NCBI RefSeq assembly: GCF_013623905.1 | Contig: NZ_JABKDD010000001.1 | Coordinates: forward strand, 620,001 to 684,000 | Reading direction: 5' to 3' | DNA from: Brevibacterium sediminis | Lineage (GTDB): Bacteria > Actinomycetota > Actinomycetes > Actinomycetales > Brevibacteriaceae | Length of the DNA: 64,000 nt | Shown here: piece by piece, positions 9,060 to 16,811 of the stretch | Layout: the number at the start of each line of letters is the position of its first letter | Position numbering within the stretch: the first letter of the stretch is position 1 | The notes under the pieces: generated by a model | What the model was told of the DNA's origin: nothing | The model's input: the letters and a program-made list of their open reading frames with translations, nothing else | Databases searched by the model: none | Translations under genes and position numbers: made by a program

Positions 9060-9845
9060 TCACTTGGCCCTGGATGACAGCCACACTGTCAGACCGATGA
9101 CGGCAGCAAGTCCGAAGAACCAGATGAACAGGCCCTCTGCCACTGGGCCCAGCGAACCGAGCTTGAAGCCGCCGGGGGAGGGGTTGTCCGAGACTTCCTT
9201 GACGTAGGCGATGACATCGCGCTTGTCTTCGGGAGTCAGGTTCGCGTCGTTGAAGATCGGCATGTTCTGGGGGCCGGTCTGCATCGCTTCGTAGAGGTGC
9301 TTCTCGGAGACTTCGGACAGGTTCGGTGCGTACTTGCCGCGGGTCAGCGCACCACCGGAGCCGACCACGTTGTGGCACATGGCGCAGTTGGTGCGGAACA
9401 GACCGCCGCCGGCAGCGGGATCACCCTTCGAAGCATCGAGGTACTCGTCTTCGGGAACTGCCGGCCCGGGGCCGAGCGAAGCGACGTAGGCAGCGAGCTG
9501 AGCGGTCTGCTCTTCGTCGAACTGCGGTTCCTTGACGCGAGCCTGCGGGCCGTTGGCCTGCAGCGGCATGCGTCCGGTGCCGACCTGGAAGTCCACTGCA
9601 GCGGCGCCGACGCCGATGAGGCCGGGACCGGCCTTCGAACCTTCGGCGTTCATGCCGTGACAGGTGGCACAGTTTGCCGCGAAGAGTTTCTTGCCTTCTT
9701 CGATATCAGAGGCGCTGGCTGTGTCCGCCTTGGCGCTCGAAGTCTGCGTGAAGAGTGCATAGGCTCCGCCGGTCAGCAGCAGTCCCACGAGAAGAAGCGC
9801 GACCAGCGCCATGGGATGTCTGCGGCGATCTGCTAGAAGCTTCAC
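9060..9845 (-). CDS. qcrC: Diheme cytochrome c subunit of the bc1 complex
   Basis: This membrane-anchored diheme cytochrome cc links bc1 directly to CtaC, so no soluble cytochrome c is needed. The 261 residues begin with a signal/membrane helix (about 11-32). Two heme-binding motifs follow, C59-A-T-C-H63 and C154-A-M-C-H158, and a second membrane helix lies at about 238-255. It is the second gene of the ctaE-qcrCAB operon, 57 nt after ctaE. Confidence 0.95.
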   Translation of the reverse strand: MKLLADRRRHPMALVALLLVGLLLTGGAYALFTQTSSAKADTASASDIEEGKKLFAANCATCHGMNAEGSKAGPGLIGVGAAAVDFQVGTGRMPLQANGPQARVKEPQFDEEQTAQLAAYVASLGPGPAVPEDEYLDASKGDPAAGGGLFRTNCAMCHNVVGSGGALTRGKYAPNLSEVSEKHLYEAMQTGPQNMPIFNDANLTPEDKRDVIAYVKEVSDNPSPGGFKLGSLGPVAEGLFIWFFGLAAVIGLTVWLSSRAK

Positions 9846-9902
9846 TTGATCGTCCTTTGCTTGAAGTGTTGTGAGTCCTGGGGGCCGAGCATCTCGGGCC
9901 GG

Positions 9903-10577
9903 CTACTGGAGCAGGTAGATGACGCCGAACAGACCGATCCAGACGACATCGACGAAGTGCCAGTAGTAGGACACGCAGATTGCGAATGTGGCTTCATGGT
10001 GACCGAACTTCTTCGCTCCGTAGGCGCGTCCGATGACGAGCAGGAAGCAGATGAGTCCGATGGTCACGTGAATGCCGTGGAAGCCCGTGGTCAGGTAGAA
10101 GACGGAACCGTAGCCGTCGGAGCTGATCGAGATGCCCTCGCTGACGAGGGTCGCGTACTCCATGACCTGACCGGAGACGAAGATCGCGCCCAAGGCGAAG
10201 GTGAGGTAGAACCACTCGACCATTCCCCATTTGGCGATGTTGAACAGCGACCCGGTCCGCCGGGGACGGAACCGCTCGGCAGCGAACACACCGATCTGGC
10301 AGGTGAACGAAGACGACACCAGGATCAACGTGTTGCCGAGAGCGTAGGGGATGTCGAGGATCTGGGTCCTCGCCTCCCACAGCTCCGGAACAACGGACCG
10401 GACGGTGAAGTACATGGCGAAGAGCGCGGCAAAGAACATCAGGTCGCTCGCGAGGAACACGATGAAGCCCACCGTGGTCACATTCGGACGATTGACAACC
10501 GGATGTGCTGGCGCTGTTTGAGATGCAGTGGCAGTTGACACAACCCCATTATTACCCGTCTCGGGGTGAGTTTTCAT
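9903..10577 (-). CDS. ctaE: Cytochrome c oxidase subunit III
   Basis: This is the non-catalytic membrane subunit of the aa3 oxidase, encoded with the bc1 genes rather than with ctaCD, as in mycobacteria and corynebacteria. The 224 residues contain five predicted helices and the family segments [14 protein letters not shown] and [12 protein letters not shown], ending [14 protein letters not shown]. The ATG at 10577 has only a weak ribosome site. The GTG at 10541 would give an N terminus closer to other CtaE proteins and is a real alternative. Confidence 0.95.
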   Translation of the reverse strand: MKTHPETGNNGVVSTATASQTAPAHPVVNRPNVTTVGFIVFLASDLMFFAALFAMYFTVRSVVPELWEARTQILDIPYALGNTLILVSSSFTCQIGVFAAERFRPRRTGSLFNIAKWGMVEWFYLTFALGAIFVSGQVMEYATLVSEGISISSDGYGSVFYLTTGFHGIHVTIGLICFLLVIGRAYGAKKFGHHEATFAICVSYYWHFVDVVWIGLFGVIYLLQ

Positions 10578-10601
10578 CTTTTACCCAGGTTTCGAGAAAG
10601 A

Positions 10602-10620
10602 AATTTCTACACGACGTAGC
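10602..10620 (+). promoter_or_regulatory. CTAC-N5-GTAG motif between ctaE and trpD
   Basis: AATTTCTAC (10602-10610), spacer ACGAC, GTAGC (10616-10620) repeats the flanks of the ctaC-upstream motif at 2211-2229 with the same spacing. It lies 25-43 nt upstream of the ctaE start, in the promoter-proximal position for the ctaE-qcrCAB operon. The core is an inverted repeat, so orientation need not matter. A shared regulator of the oxidase genes is inferred. Confidence 0.45.
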
Positions 10621-10756
10621 AAAAACCGCGATCTGGTGCCGAAATCTCGTTTCGGATGCCGCTTCCGCCCGCGTGTCGAAGTCGCGATAGTATGCCGCAG
10701 GTAAGGTCCGCCCTGAGCTTCGGGGCGGCGGCAGCCCCTAGTGAGAGTTCAGACGG

Positions 10757-11878
10757 ATGACCGATTCGACGCCCAAGACCACCCCGGCAGCTCAGGCTTC
10801 CGGGGCCCGCACCACGGTTCCGGCGGCCGCTGAGAACTGGCCCGACTTGCTCATGGCTCTCATGCACCAGCAGGACCTCGATGGAGACCAGGCGGCTTGG
10901 GCGATGGATCAGATCATGTCGGGCAAGACTCCGGATGTGACAATGGCCGCATTTCTCGCCGCACACCATACGAAGGGCGAGACGGTCGAGGAGATCGCCG
11001 GCCTCGTGGCGGCCATGATGGATCATGCCGTTCCCCTGCCAGGACTGGAAGATTCCGTCGACATCGTCGGCACCGGAGGCGACCGCGCGAAGACGGCGAA
11101 CATCTCCTCGACCGCGGCCATGATCATCTCCGCCACCGGACAGCGGGTCGTCAAGCACGGAAACCGCGCGACATCCTCGGCGTCGGGATCGGCCGATGTG
11201 CTCGAAGCCCTCGGCGTGCGGTTCGACATCACACCCGAACAGACCGGTCAGATCGCCCAAGAGGTCGGACTGGCCTTCTGCTTCGCCAACGTGTTCCATC
11301 CGTCGATGCAGTTCGTCTCTGCAGTGCGGCGCCAGATCAACGTTCCCACCGCGTTCAACATCCTCGGCCCCCTGACGAACCCGGCTCGAGCCAGGCATAC
11401 GGCCATCGGCGTCGCCGATGCCCAGATGGCCCCGCTCGTCGTCGGCACGCTGGCCAAACGCGGGCACCAGGCCGTGGTCTTCCGGTCACGCGACGGTCTC
11501 GACGAGCTGAGCAACACCGACGTCAACGATGTGTGGGAAGTCCGTCACGGCGAGATCGAACACACGACGTTCGACGCCCTCGACCTCGGCATCGAGCGGG
11601 CGACGAAGGACGATCTGCGCGGCGGCGGCCCGAATGAGAACGCGGCCATCACGCGCGCGGTCCTCGACGGTGAACGATCGGCCGTGCGCGACATCGTGGC
11701 CATCAACGCCGCAGCGGCGCTCGTCGCCGCCGACGAGTCGGCTGTGGGCACCTTCACGGAGCGCTTGGCCCTCAAACTCGAAACTGCGGTGGCGACGATC
11801 GACAACGGGGGCGGCGCGGACAAGCTCCAACAGCTCATCGACGTCTCACACAGAGTCGCTGAGTCGAACCGCTCCTGA
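10757..11878 (+). CDS. trpD: Anthranilate phosphoribosyltransferase
   Basis: This enzyme joins anthranilate to PRPP in tryptophan synthesis. The 373-residue protein is slightly longer than the usual 340 because of an N-terminal tail of about 30 residues. The PRPP loop GTGGDRAKTANIS, the KHGNRATSS segment and the metal-binding aspartate region match the family. It stands alone, away from other trp genes and divergent from ctaE, as in mycobacteria (Rv2192c beside ctaE). Its 3' end overlaps the converging exonuclease gene by about 33 nt. Confidence 0.95.
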   Translation: MTDSTPKTTPAAQASGARTTVPAAAENWPDLLMALMHQQDLDGDQAAWAMDQIMSGKTPDVTMAAFLAAHHTKGETVEEIAGLVAAMMDHAVPLPGLEDSVDIVGTGGDRAKTANISSTAAMIISATGQRVVKHGNRATSSASGSADVLEALGVRFDITPEQTGQIAQEVGLAFCFANVFHPSMQFVSAVRRQINVPTAFNILGPLTNPARARHTAIGVADAQMAPLVVGTLAKRGHQAVVFRSRDGLDELSNTDVNDVWEVRHGEIEHTTFDALDLGIERATKDDLRGGGPNENAAITRAVLDGERSAVRDIVAINAAAALVAADESAVGTFTERLALKLETAVATIDNGGGADKLQQLIDVSHRVAESNRS

Positions 11879-13603
11879 GCTCTGTACATGGCTGGTCGCT
11901 CCCTGACGGGGCAGCGACCAGCCATGATCGCCTGCGTGCGTCACAGAGACGAGCTCGGCGGTCTCCAGCCAGCCGGCCAGCAGACGCGACTCCTCCGGGA
12001 GCGAGTCGGTCTCCTGCGGCAGCGCTCCGGGGGCAGGGACCCATTCGGCCGTCGAACTCAGGGCCGACAGAGAATCTCCCATGGCTTGCCTGGTCGACAC
12101 ATGGCCGGCGCCGGCGAGTTTCCCGTGGCGGATGATCGCCAGGTCCCAGCCGGAGTCGAAACCGGGGGCCGCCGCAATCAGTTCGGGAACTCTCCGTAAT
12201 GCCGTGACCTGTTCGGCTCGCGCCGCGATGGACACTGCCGAGCGCATTGAGTCACGGACCTCGGCGGCCGTTTCGAATCGGGCCTCTCCTGACAGTCGCT
12301 GCATGCGTTCAGCGGCCAAGCGCTGCAGTGAGGACAGGTCCCCATCGAGCAGAGCGAAGAGCTCGCGGATCGAGCTCTGGTAGTCATCGACATCGGTGAT
12401 CCCAGCGCAGGGACCGCCGCATTGACCGACCTGTGCACTCACACAGGGACGATGTTCGCCGAGGCTGCGCTGCGTGATCGCTGCCGTGCACCTCTTGACG
12501 GGGTAGAGGGTGTCGAGGAGTTCCTTGACGGCCTGTGCCGACTTCCGTGAACGGAACGGTCCCAGCGGTGGAGCGGGGGAGCGTTCGAGAGCCGAGTTCG
12601 CCCGGACCACCGACAGTCGGGGGAAGAGCTCATCGCTGAGGACGATCCAGGAATTGCGTTCCGGGTTCTTCGACCGTCGGTTGTAAGGCGGCGCCAACTC
12701 TCCGATGAGGCGGATCTCGCGGACTTCGGCTTCCAGCGCATGGGCGCAGGGCAGGCAGCTGACCTCTTGTGCCGCAGTGATCATCTCGGCCATGCGGCCA
12801 CGGTTCTCCGAGGCGTTGAAGTACCCGCGCACTCGCCTGGCCATATTTCCGGACTTGCCGATGTAGAGCACACGGCGAGTGCCGTCGAGGAACATGTAGA
12901 CGCCGGGCTCCGCGGGAACGCCCTTGGCCAGGTGGGATTTGGCCTGACGCTTCGCCCACCCTGACTGCCTGACGGTCGACAGCTCCTCCAGCGTCGTCAC
13001 TCCGTAGCCTCCGAAGCGTTCGAACAGATGGTGGAGGAGCTCGCCGGTCGCTCGCGCATCGGAGAGCGCACGGTGATCGGGCTCGACCTGGGTGCCGAAA
13101 TGAGCGGCGAGCGTCGAGAGTTTGTGGTTGCGCACTTCGTCGCGGCCGACGACGCGTCGGGCCAGCGTGACGGTATCGAGGACTGTGGGCGCCGGCCAAT
13201 GGTAGTCGAGACGTTCGCAGGCCGAGCGGAGGAATCCGATGTCGAAGGGCGCATTGTGTGCGACCAGCACCGCACCGACGGAGAATTCCAGGAAGCTCGG
13301 CAGAACCGAGCTGATCGGAGGTGCGTCATCGACCATCGCATGAGTGATGCCGGTGAGCCGGGCGACGAATGGGCTGATCACGGAGTGTTCCGGTTTGACC
13401 AGGGTCTGGAACTCGCCGATGACCTCGCCGCCGAGAGTCTTGACCGCGCCGATTTCGGTGATCTCCGATTGCCCGGCTCGGGTGCCCGTCGTTTCGAGGT
13501 CGACGATGACGAAGGTGACGTCGGACAGGGGAGTTCCGAGGCTGTCGAATGACAGCTGAGTGTTGTGCAGTGCGCTGGGCGCGCGGTCGAACGGGACGGT
13601 CAT
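11846..13603 (-). CDS. DEDDh exonuclease fused to GIY-YIG (UvrC/Cho-like) nuclease
   Basis: This two-nuclease protein has 585 residues. Residues 30-200 form a DnaQ-like 3'-5' exonuclease with D35/E37 (VDLETTG), D121 (NAPFD), and H177/D182 (HRALSD). Residues 230-310 form a GIY-YIG domain with GVYMF at 234 and LYIGK at 246-250. A UvrC-like region follows (GEHRPC and QCGGPC cysteines), but the UvrC RNase H-like half is absent. The start is the ATG at 13603; upstream open sequence is a frame shadow. The Rv2191 family of mycobacteria has the same architecture and the same place next to trpD. A DNA-repair role is inferred. Confidence 0.88.
   Translation of the reverse strand: MTVPFDRAPSALHNTQLSFDSLGTPLSDVTFVIVDLETTGTRAGQSEITEIGAVKTLGGEVIGEFQTLVKPEHSVISPFVARLTGITHAMVDDAPPISSVLPSFLEFSVGAVLVAHNAPFDIGFLRSACERLDYHWPAPTVLDTVTLARRVVGRDEVRNHKLSTLAAHFGTQVEPDHRALSDARATGELLHHLFERFGGYGVTTLEELSTVRQSGWAKRQAKSHLAKGVPAEPGVYMFLDGTRRVLYIGKSGNMARRVRGYFNASENRGRMAEMITAAQEVSCLPCAHALEAEVREIRLIGELAPPYNRRSKNPERNSWIVLSDELFPRLSVVRANSALERSPAPPLGPFRSRKSAQAVKELLDTLYPVKRCTAAITQRSLGEHRPCVSAQVGQCGGPCAGITDVDDYQSSIRELFALLDGDLSSLQRLAAERMQRLSGEARFETAAEVRDSMRSAVSIAARAEQVTALRRVPELIAAAPGFDSGWDLAIIRHGKLAGAGHVSTRQAMGDSLSALSSTAEWVPAPGALPQETDSLPEESRLLAGWLETAELVSVTHAGDHGWSLPRQGATSHVQSSGAVRLSDSV
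11888..11925. terminator. Hairpin terminator after trpD
   Basis: A 13-bp perfect stem: ATGGCTGGTCGCT (11888-11900) pairs with 11913-11925 across a 12-nt loop. It begins 9 nt after the trpD stop and lies inside the 3' end of the converging exonuclease gene, so it is also coding on the other strand. Confidence 0.7.
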
Positions 13604-13650
13604 GATGTCCAGTCTCTCAGGTGTCGCTGACACGAAGCGGCCAGCATCGC

Positions 13651-14103
13651 TCACACCGAGGATCCGTCGCCGTCGTCGGCGGAACGATGGCTCGGCAGGT
13701 GGAAGAACAGACCGACCGCGCCGCCGATGCCGACGGCCAGGCCGATGAGCAGGTACCACCCGGGCAGCGGTCGGAAGAAGATCACGCCGATGAGCAGCAG
13801 CACGACCGCGCCGAGAGCCGCGGCCCAGGACAGCACGAGAGTGGGCGAAGCGGTGCGCCACCCGATCGGCTCCGCCGGTTCGCGCTCCCAATGCTCGGTG
13901 TCCTCGAGGGCGTCGCGAACATCCTCGGCGGGCATATCACCCGTCGTCGCCGAGGGTTCGGCGATCCGCCGGACGAGGTCGTCCCATTCCTCGTCACTGA
14001 TGCGCGATCGGTCGTGCCCGATCCGCTCCGGATCGGGAACCTCCCCTCGCCAGTCCTCCCGGCCCTCGTCGTCGGGAGTCGAAGCGGTGCCGTCGTCGTT
14101 CAT
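13651..14103 (-). CDS. Hypothetical two-helix membrane protein
   Basis: I do not recognise this 150-residue protein. The N-terminal ~85 residues are hydrophilic and acidic, with ISDEEWDDLVRRIAE and several Asp/Glu stretches, consistent with a cytoplasmic domain. Two hydrophobic helices (about 91-113 and 116-138) follow, then a short charged tail. The ATG at 14103 gives a sensible protein; the frame upstream reads as a shadow of the hydrolase gene. It lies between the hydrolase (28 nt upstream) and the exonuclease fusion (47 nt downstream), all on the minus strand, so it is probably co-transcribed. Confidence 0.7.
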   Translation of the reverse strand: MNDDGTASTPDDEGREDWRGEVPDPERIGHDRSRISDEEWDDLVRRIAEPSATTGDMPAEDVRDALEDTEHWEREPAEPIGWRTASPTLVLSWAAALGAVVLLLIGVIFFRPLPGWYLLIGLAVGIGGAVGLFFHLPSHRSADDGDGSSV

Positions 14104-14131
14104 ACCTGACTCAGCAATTCCGTGGCCCCAG

Positions 14132-14920
14132 CTATTCCCCGGTCTCGGACTGCCGTGGCACGGTCGTTTCGGTGGAGACCGCCTGCAGGACCGCCTCTGC
14201 GATGGTGTTCGCGTCGAAGTCGAGGGTCGCCACATGGCGAGATCGGCGCAGGGCGACGATCCTCGGCGGGTGCGGAAGGTTCGATCGCAGCGCACGCAGC
14301 GTCCGCGGACTCACGACGTTGTCCTCACCGGAGACCATGGCAGTGACGGGGCGGGTGACTTTCCACAGATCGTCGCGCAGGGTTCGCAGCGCACGATGGA
14401 ACGTGGCCAGGGGAGCCACCGGCGTCCGTTCGTAGGCGTACTCGTCGCGGTCCGGGTGGGCGATGTCGCCGCCGATCGACGGAATCGTGCGCACGACGTG
14501 CCTGAGCACTGGCAGCAGGGGAGCGAAGGGAGAGTCGATGTAGAGGGCAGGATTGACCACGACGATCTCGTCGGGCGCACCCTCTGCCGCCGCCAGGGCG
14601 AGTGCAAGGGCTCCACCCATCGACAGGCCGGCGACGACGACACGCTCGTGGTCGGCCTGCAGCCGACCCAGCTCGGTGCGCGCCTCGCCGAGCCAGTCGG
14701 ACCATCCAGTGGAGTCCATGTCCTGCCATGAGGTGCCGTGTCCGGGCAGCTGGGGGACGCTGACGTCGACGCCCTCCGCTGCGATCGCGCGGGCGATCGG
14801 GACCCAGGAGACGGGCGAACCGGTGAGTCCGTGCAGGAAGAGAACCGCGGAGGCTGAACCGTTGTCGAGGCTGCGATAGGCGGCCGTCGGGTCCGCTCCG
14901 AGTGTGAAATCGATCTCCAT
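14132..14920 (-). CDS. Alpha/beta hydrolase, carboxylesterase-like
   Basis: This is a 262-residue serine hydrolase of the Est30/monoacylglycerol-lipase-like group. The oxyanion-hole motif LHGLTG is at 29-34, the nucleophile elbow G-L-S100-M-G-G is at about 98-103, and a late RSRHVATLD segment supplies the histidine. No signal peptide is seen, so it is cytoplasmic. Adjacent divergent placement to a PlsC acyltransferase suggests, but does not prove, a role with lipid esters. Confidence 0.85.
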   Translation of the reverse strand: MEIDFTLGADPTAAYRSLDNGSASAVLFLHGLTGSPVSWVPIARAIAAEGVDVSVPQLPGHGTSWQDMDSTGWSDWLGEARTELGRLQADHERVVVAGLSMGGALALALAAAEGAPDEIVVVNPALYIDSPFAPLLPVLRHVVRTIPSIGGDIAHPDRDEYAYERTPVAPLATFHRALRTLRDDLWKVTRPVTAMVSGEDNVVSPRTLRALRSNLPHPPRIVALRRSRHVATLDFDANTIAEAVLQAVSTETTVPRQSETGE

Positions 14921-15026
14921 GCTCCCAGCATGGCACGGATGAGTCCGAGACGGACTTCGCTGTTCACCGTTCGTGTCGATATATGATTGCCGAGGACGAC
15001 AAAGAGTCGTAGTCGGAAGGGTGCGC

Positions 15027-15779
15027 GTGTTCTACTGGTTTCTCAAGCGAGTCCTCGCCGGACCCATCCTGCGGATCCTCTTCCGTCCGTGGGTACGGGG
15101 CCTGGACAATCTGCCGTCCGAGGGCCCGGCGATCATCGCAGGAAATCACAACCACTTCATGGACTCGATCTTCGTTCCGCTGCTCGCTCCGCGTCCCGTC
15201 GTCTATCTGGCGAAGAAGGACTACTTCACCGGTCGCGGAATCAAGGGTGCGGTGACACGGTGGTTCTTCAAGCTCAACAATCAGCTGCCCATGGACCGCG
15301 GCGGCGGATCGGGATCTCAGGCGTCGCTCGAATCGGGTCTGAAGGTTCTCCGTGAGGGAAACTCGCTGGGCATCTATCCCGAAGGCACTCGCTCGCCCGA
15401 CGGGAAGCTCTATCGCGGACGCACTGGCATTGCGCGTCTCGTCCTCGAGTCCGGCGCGCCTGTGGTTCCAGTGGCGATCATCGGCACGGACAAGCTGCAG
15501 CCTGCCGGTCGCCTCGTTCCCAAGCTCCGGCGTGTCGGAGTCGTCTTCGGCGCACCGATGGACTTCTCGAAGTATTCGGGTCTTCCTGTCGACCGTTTCA
15601 TGCTGCGGTCGGTCACCGACGAGATCATGTACGAGATCATGCGCCTGTCCGGACAGGAATACGTTGACAGCTATGCGTCGACGGTCAAAACCAAGCTGCT
15701 GACGAGCGCCAAGCCGAAGAAGACGGATCCTCCGAACCGGGATGAATCGAAATCAGACGGCGAAAGCCCGTCGAACTAG
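15027..15779 (+). CDS. 1-acyl-sn-glycerol-3-phosphate acyltransferase (PlsC family)
   Basis: This enzyme acylates lysophosphatidate in phospholipid synthesis. The 250-residue protein has the acyltransferase blocks in order: N-H41-x4-D46 (NHNHFMD), a basic substrate-binding segment, and PEGTRSPDG at about 119-127. The GTG at 15027 was chosen because GGAAGG (15015-15020) sits 6 nt before it. The in-frame GTG at 15021 abuts the ribosome site, and the more upstream ATG adds residues without conservation. The C-terminal ~25 residues are lysine/serine/proline-rich and probably disordered. Rv2182c is the likely mycobacterial counterpart. Confidence 0.88.
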   Translation: MFYWFLKRVLAGPILRILFRPWVRGLDNLPSEGPAIIAGNHNHFMDSIFVPLLAPRPVVYLAKKDYFTGRGIKGAVTRWFFKLNNQLPMDRGGGSGSQASLESGLKVLREGNSLGIYPEGTRSPDGKLYRGRTGIARLVLESGAPVVPVAIIGTDKLQPAGRLVPKLRRVGVVFGAPMDFSKYSGLPVDRFMLRSVTDEIMYEIMRLSGQEYVDSYASTVKTKLLTSAKPKKTDPPNRDESKSDGESPSN

Positions 15780-16027
15780 GCCCTTCGGCCCCGGCTCCTT
15801 CCGCTCCGGGTCGCCTGAATGACATCCATGTGACATGTTCGAATACTGCGGTAACGGCGACACGCGGAAATTGTTACCTCGAGATGTTTGTCCTGGCGGG
15901 GACGGCAGAATAACTTGGAGTTGTTGAATCCCACTGTAGGTTCGCTGGGAAGAGAGCTAGAATGACTATGTTCTCGGTCCTTCCAAGCGACCTTCGCTTC
16001 CCCCAGGGACTTTAAGGAGGAGTCGGT
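15780..16027. promoter_or_regulatory. Leader of the MerR regulator with GTAAC/GTTAC pair
   Basis: This 248-nt intergenic stretch contains GGTAAC (15850-15855) and GTTACC (15873-15878). It is a 6-bp inverted repeat whose half-sites are 22 bp (two helical turns) apart. A TAGAAT element occurs at 15958-15963, and a strong ribosome site AAGGAGGA at 16014-16021. No gene is evident. Confidence 0.4.
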
Positions 16028-16609
16028 GTGAACCGCTCAAGTCATGAAAGCGTCGACATGACGCCGATGCCGTCAGCAGCCCAAGGGCTGCTGTTCGATG
16101 ATGATCTGCCCGTACTCGATGAAGAGGCCGGCTACCGCGGTCCCACCGTCTGCAAGGTCGTCGGCATCAGCTACCGTCGCCTCGATTACTGGGCGCGCAC
16201 CGATCTGGTGACCCCGTCGATCCGCAATGCGACCGGATCCGGCAGCCAGCGGCTCTACAGCTTCCGGGACATCCTCGTCCTCAAGATCGTCAAGCGACTT
16301 CTCGACACCGGCGTCGGACTGCAGTCGATCCGCACCGCGGTTGAGCACCTGCGTTCCCGCGGCGTCGACGATCTCTCACAGATCACCCTCATGTCCGATG
16401 GCGCCAGCGTCTTCGAATGCACCTCACCTGATGAGGTCGTCGACCTCCTCCAGGGAGGGCAGGGCGTCTTCGGCATCGCCGTCGGCCGCGTCTGGAACGA
16501 AGTCGAAGGTTCGCTGTCCGAGTTCCCGAGCGAACGAGTCCCAGAAGACGACGCGGCCCTCGAAGCCATGGATGAGCTCGCCGCCCGTCGCGCACGCAAG
16601 TCCGGCTGA
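16028..16609 (+). CDS. MerR-family transcriptional regulator (Rv1830/ResR-like)
   Basis: This is a 193-residue regulator with a MerR helix-turn-helix at about 36-105 (CKVVGISYRRLDYWARTDLV, then SGSQRLYSFRDILVLKIVKR). It is followed by a small domain with ECTSPDEVVDLLQGGQGVFGI-type sequence. This pattern closely resembles mycobacterial Rv1830, known as ResR or McdR, a regulator linked to growth resumption and cell division. No effector-binding cysteines are seen. The start is GTG at 16028, with a near-perfect ribosome site. The usual garA and Rv1828 neighbours are not in this window. Confidence 0.85.
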   Translation: MNRSSHESVDMTPMPSAAQGLLFDDDLPVLDEEAGYRGPTVCKVVGISYRRLDYWARTDLVTPSIRNATGSGSQRLYSFRDILVLKIVKRLLDTGVGLQSIRTAVEHLRSRGVDDLSQITLMSDGASVFECTSPDEVVDLLQGGQGVFGIAVGRVWNEVEGSLSEFPSERVPEDDAALEAMDELAARRARKSG

Positions 16610-16635
16610 CAGCCGACAGAGTACTCACACCACCA

Positions 16636-16672
16636 CCGAGGCGGTCCGCTCAGTTCGAGCGGACCGCCTCGG
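16636..16672. terminator. Hairpin 1 of 3 between converging genes
   Basis: A 16-bp perfect stem (16636-16651 with 16657-16672) and a 5-nt loop (AGTTC), 27 nt after the MerR regulator stop. It is the likely terminator for that gene. Confidence 0.8.
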
Positions 16673-16700
16673 TCGTCGTATGGAACGGAAAGGTGAGGCG

Positions 16701-16732
16701 CCGGGCGCCTCGAATGTGTCCGAGGCGCCCGG
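16701..16732. terminator. Hairpin 2 of 3
   Basis: CCGGGCGCCTCG (16701-16712) pairs perfectly with 16721-16732 across an 8-nt loop. It sits between two other strong hairpins. Confidence 0.6.
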
Positions 16733-16741
16733 GAACAGAGA

Positions 16742-16775
16742 ACTGCCGTCGCGAACCTGAGTTCGCGACGGCAGT
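16742..16775. terminator. Hairpin 3 of 3, terminator for the ParA gene
   Basis: ACTGCCGTCGCGAAC (16742-16756) pairs perfectly with 16761-16775 across a CTGA tetraloop. It lies 37 nt beyond the minus-strand ParA stop. Confidence 0.75.
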
Positions 16776-16811
16776 CGACGTGTTGGTGGGGGAGCGGGGG
16801 CAGCTAGTCGT

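Noticed and set aside
15016..15041. GGAAG-N18-GTT resembling a SigR promoter at the PlsC start
   Set aside because: The -35 is GGAAG rather than GGAAT and the motif runs into the coding region; the GGAAGG is better explained as the ribosome site.
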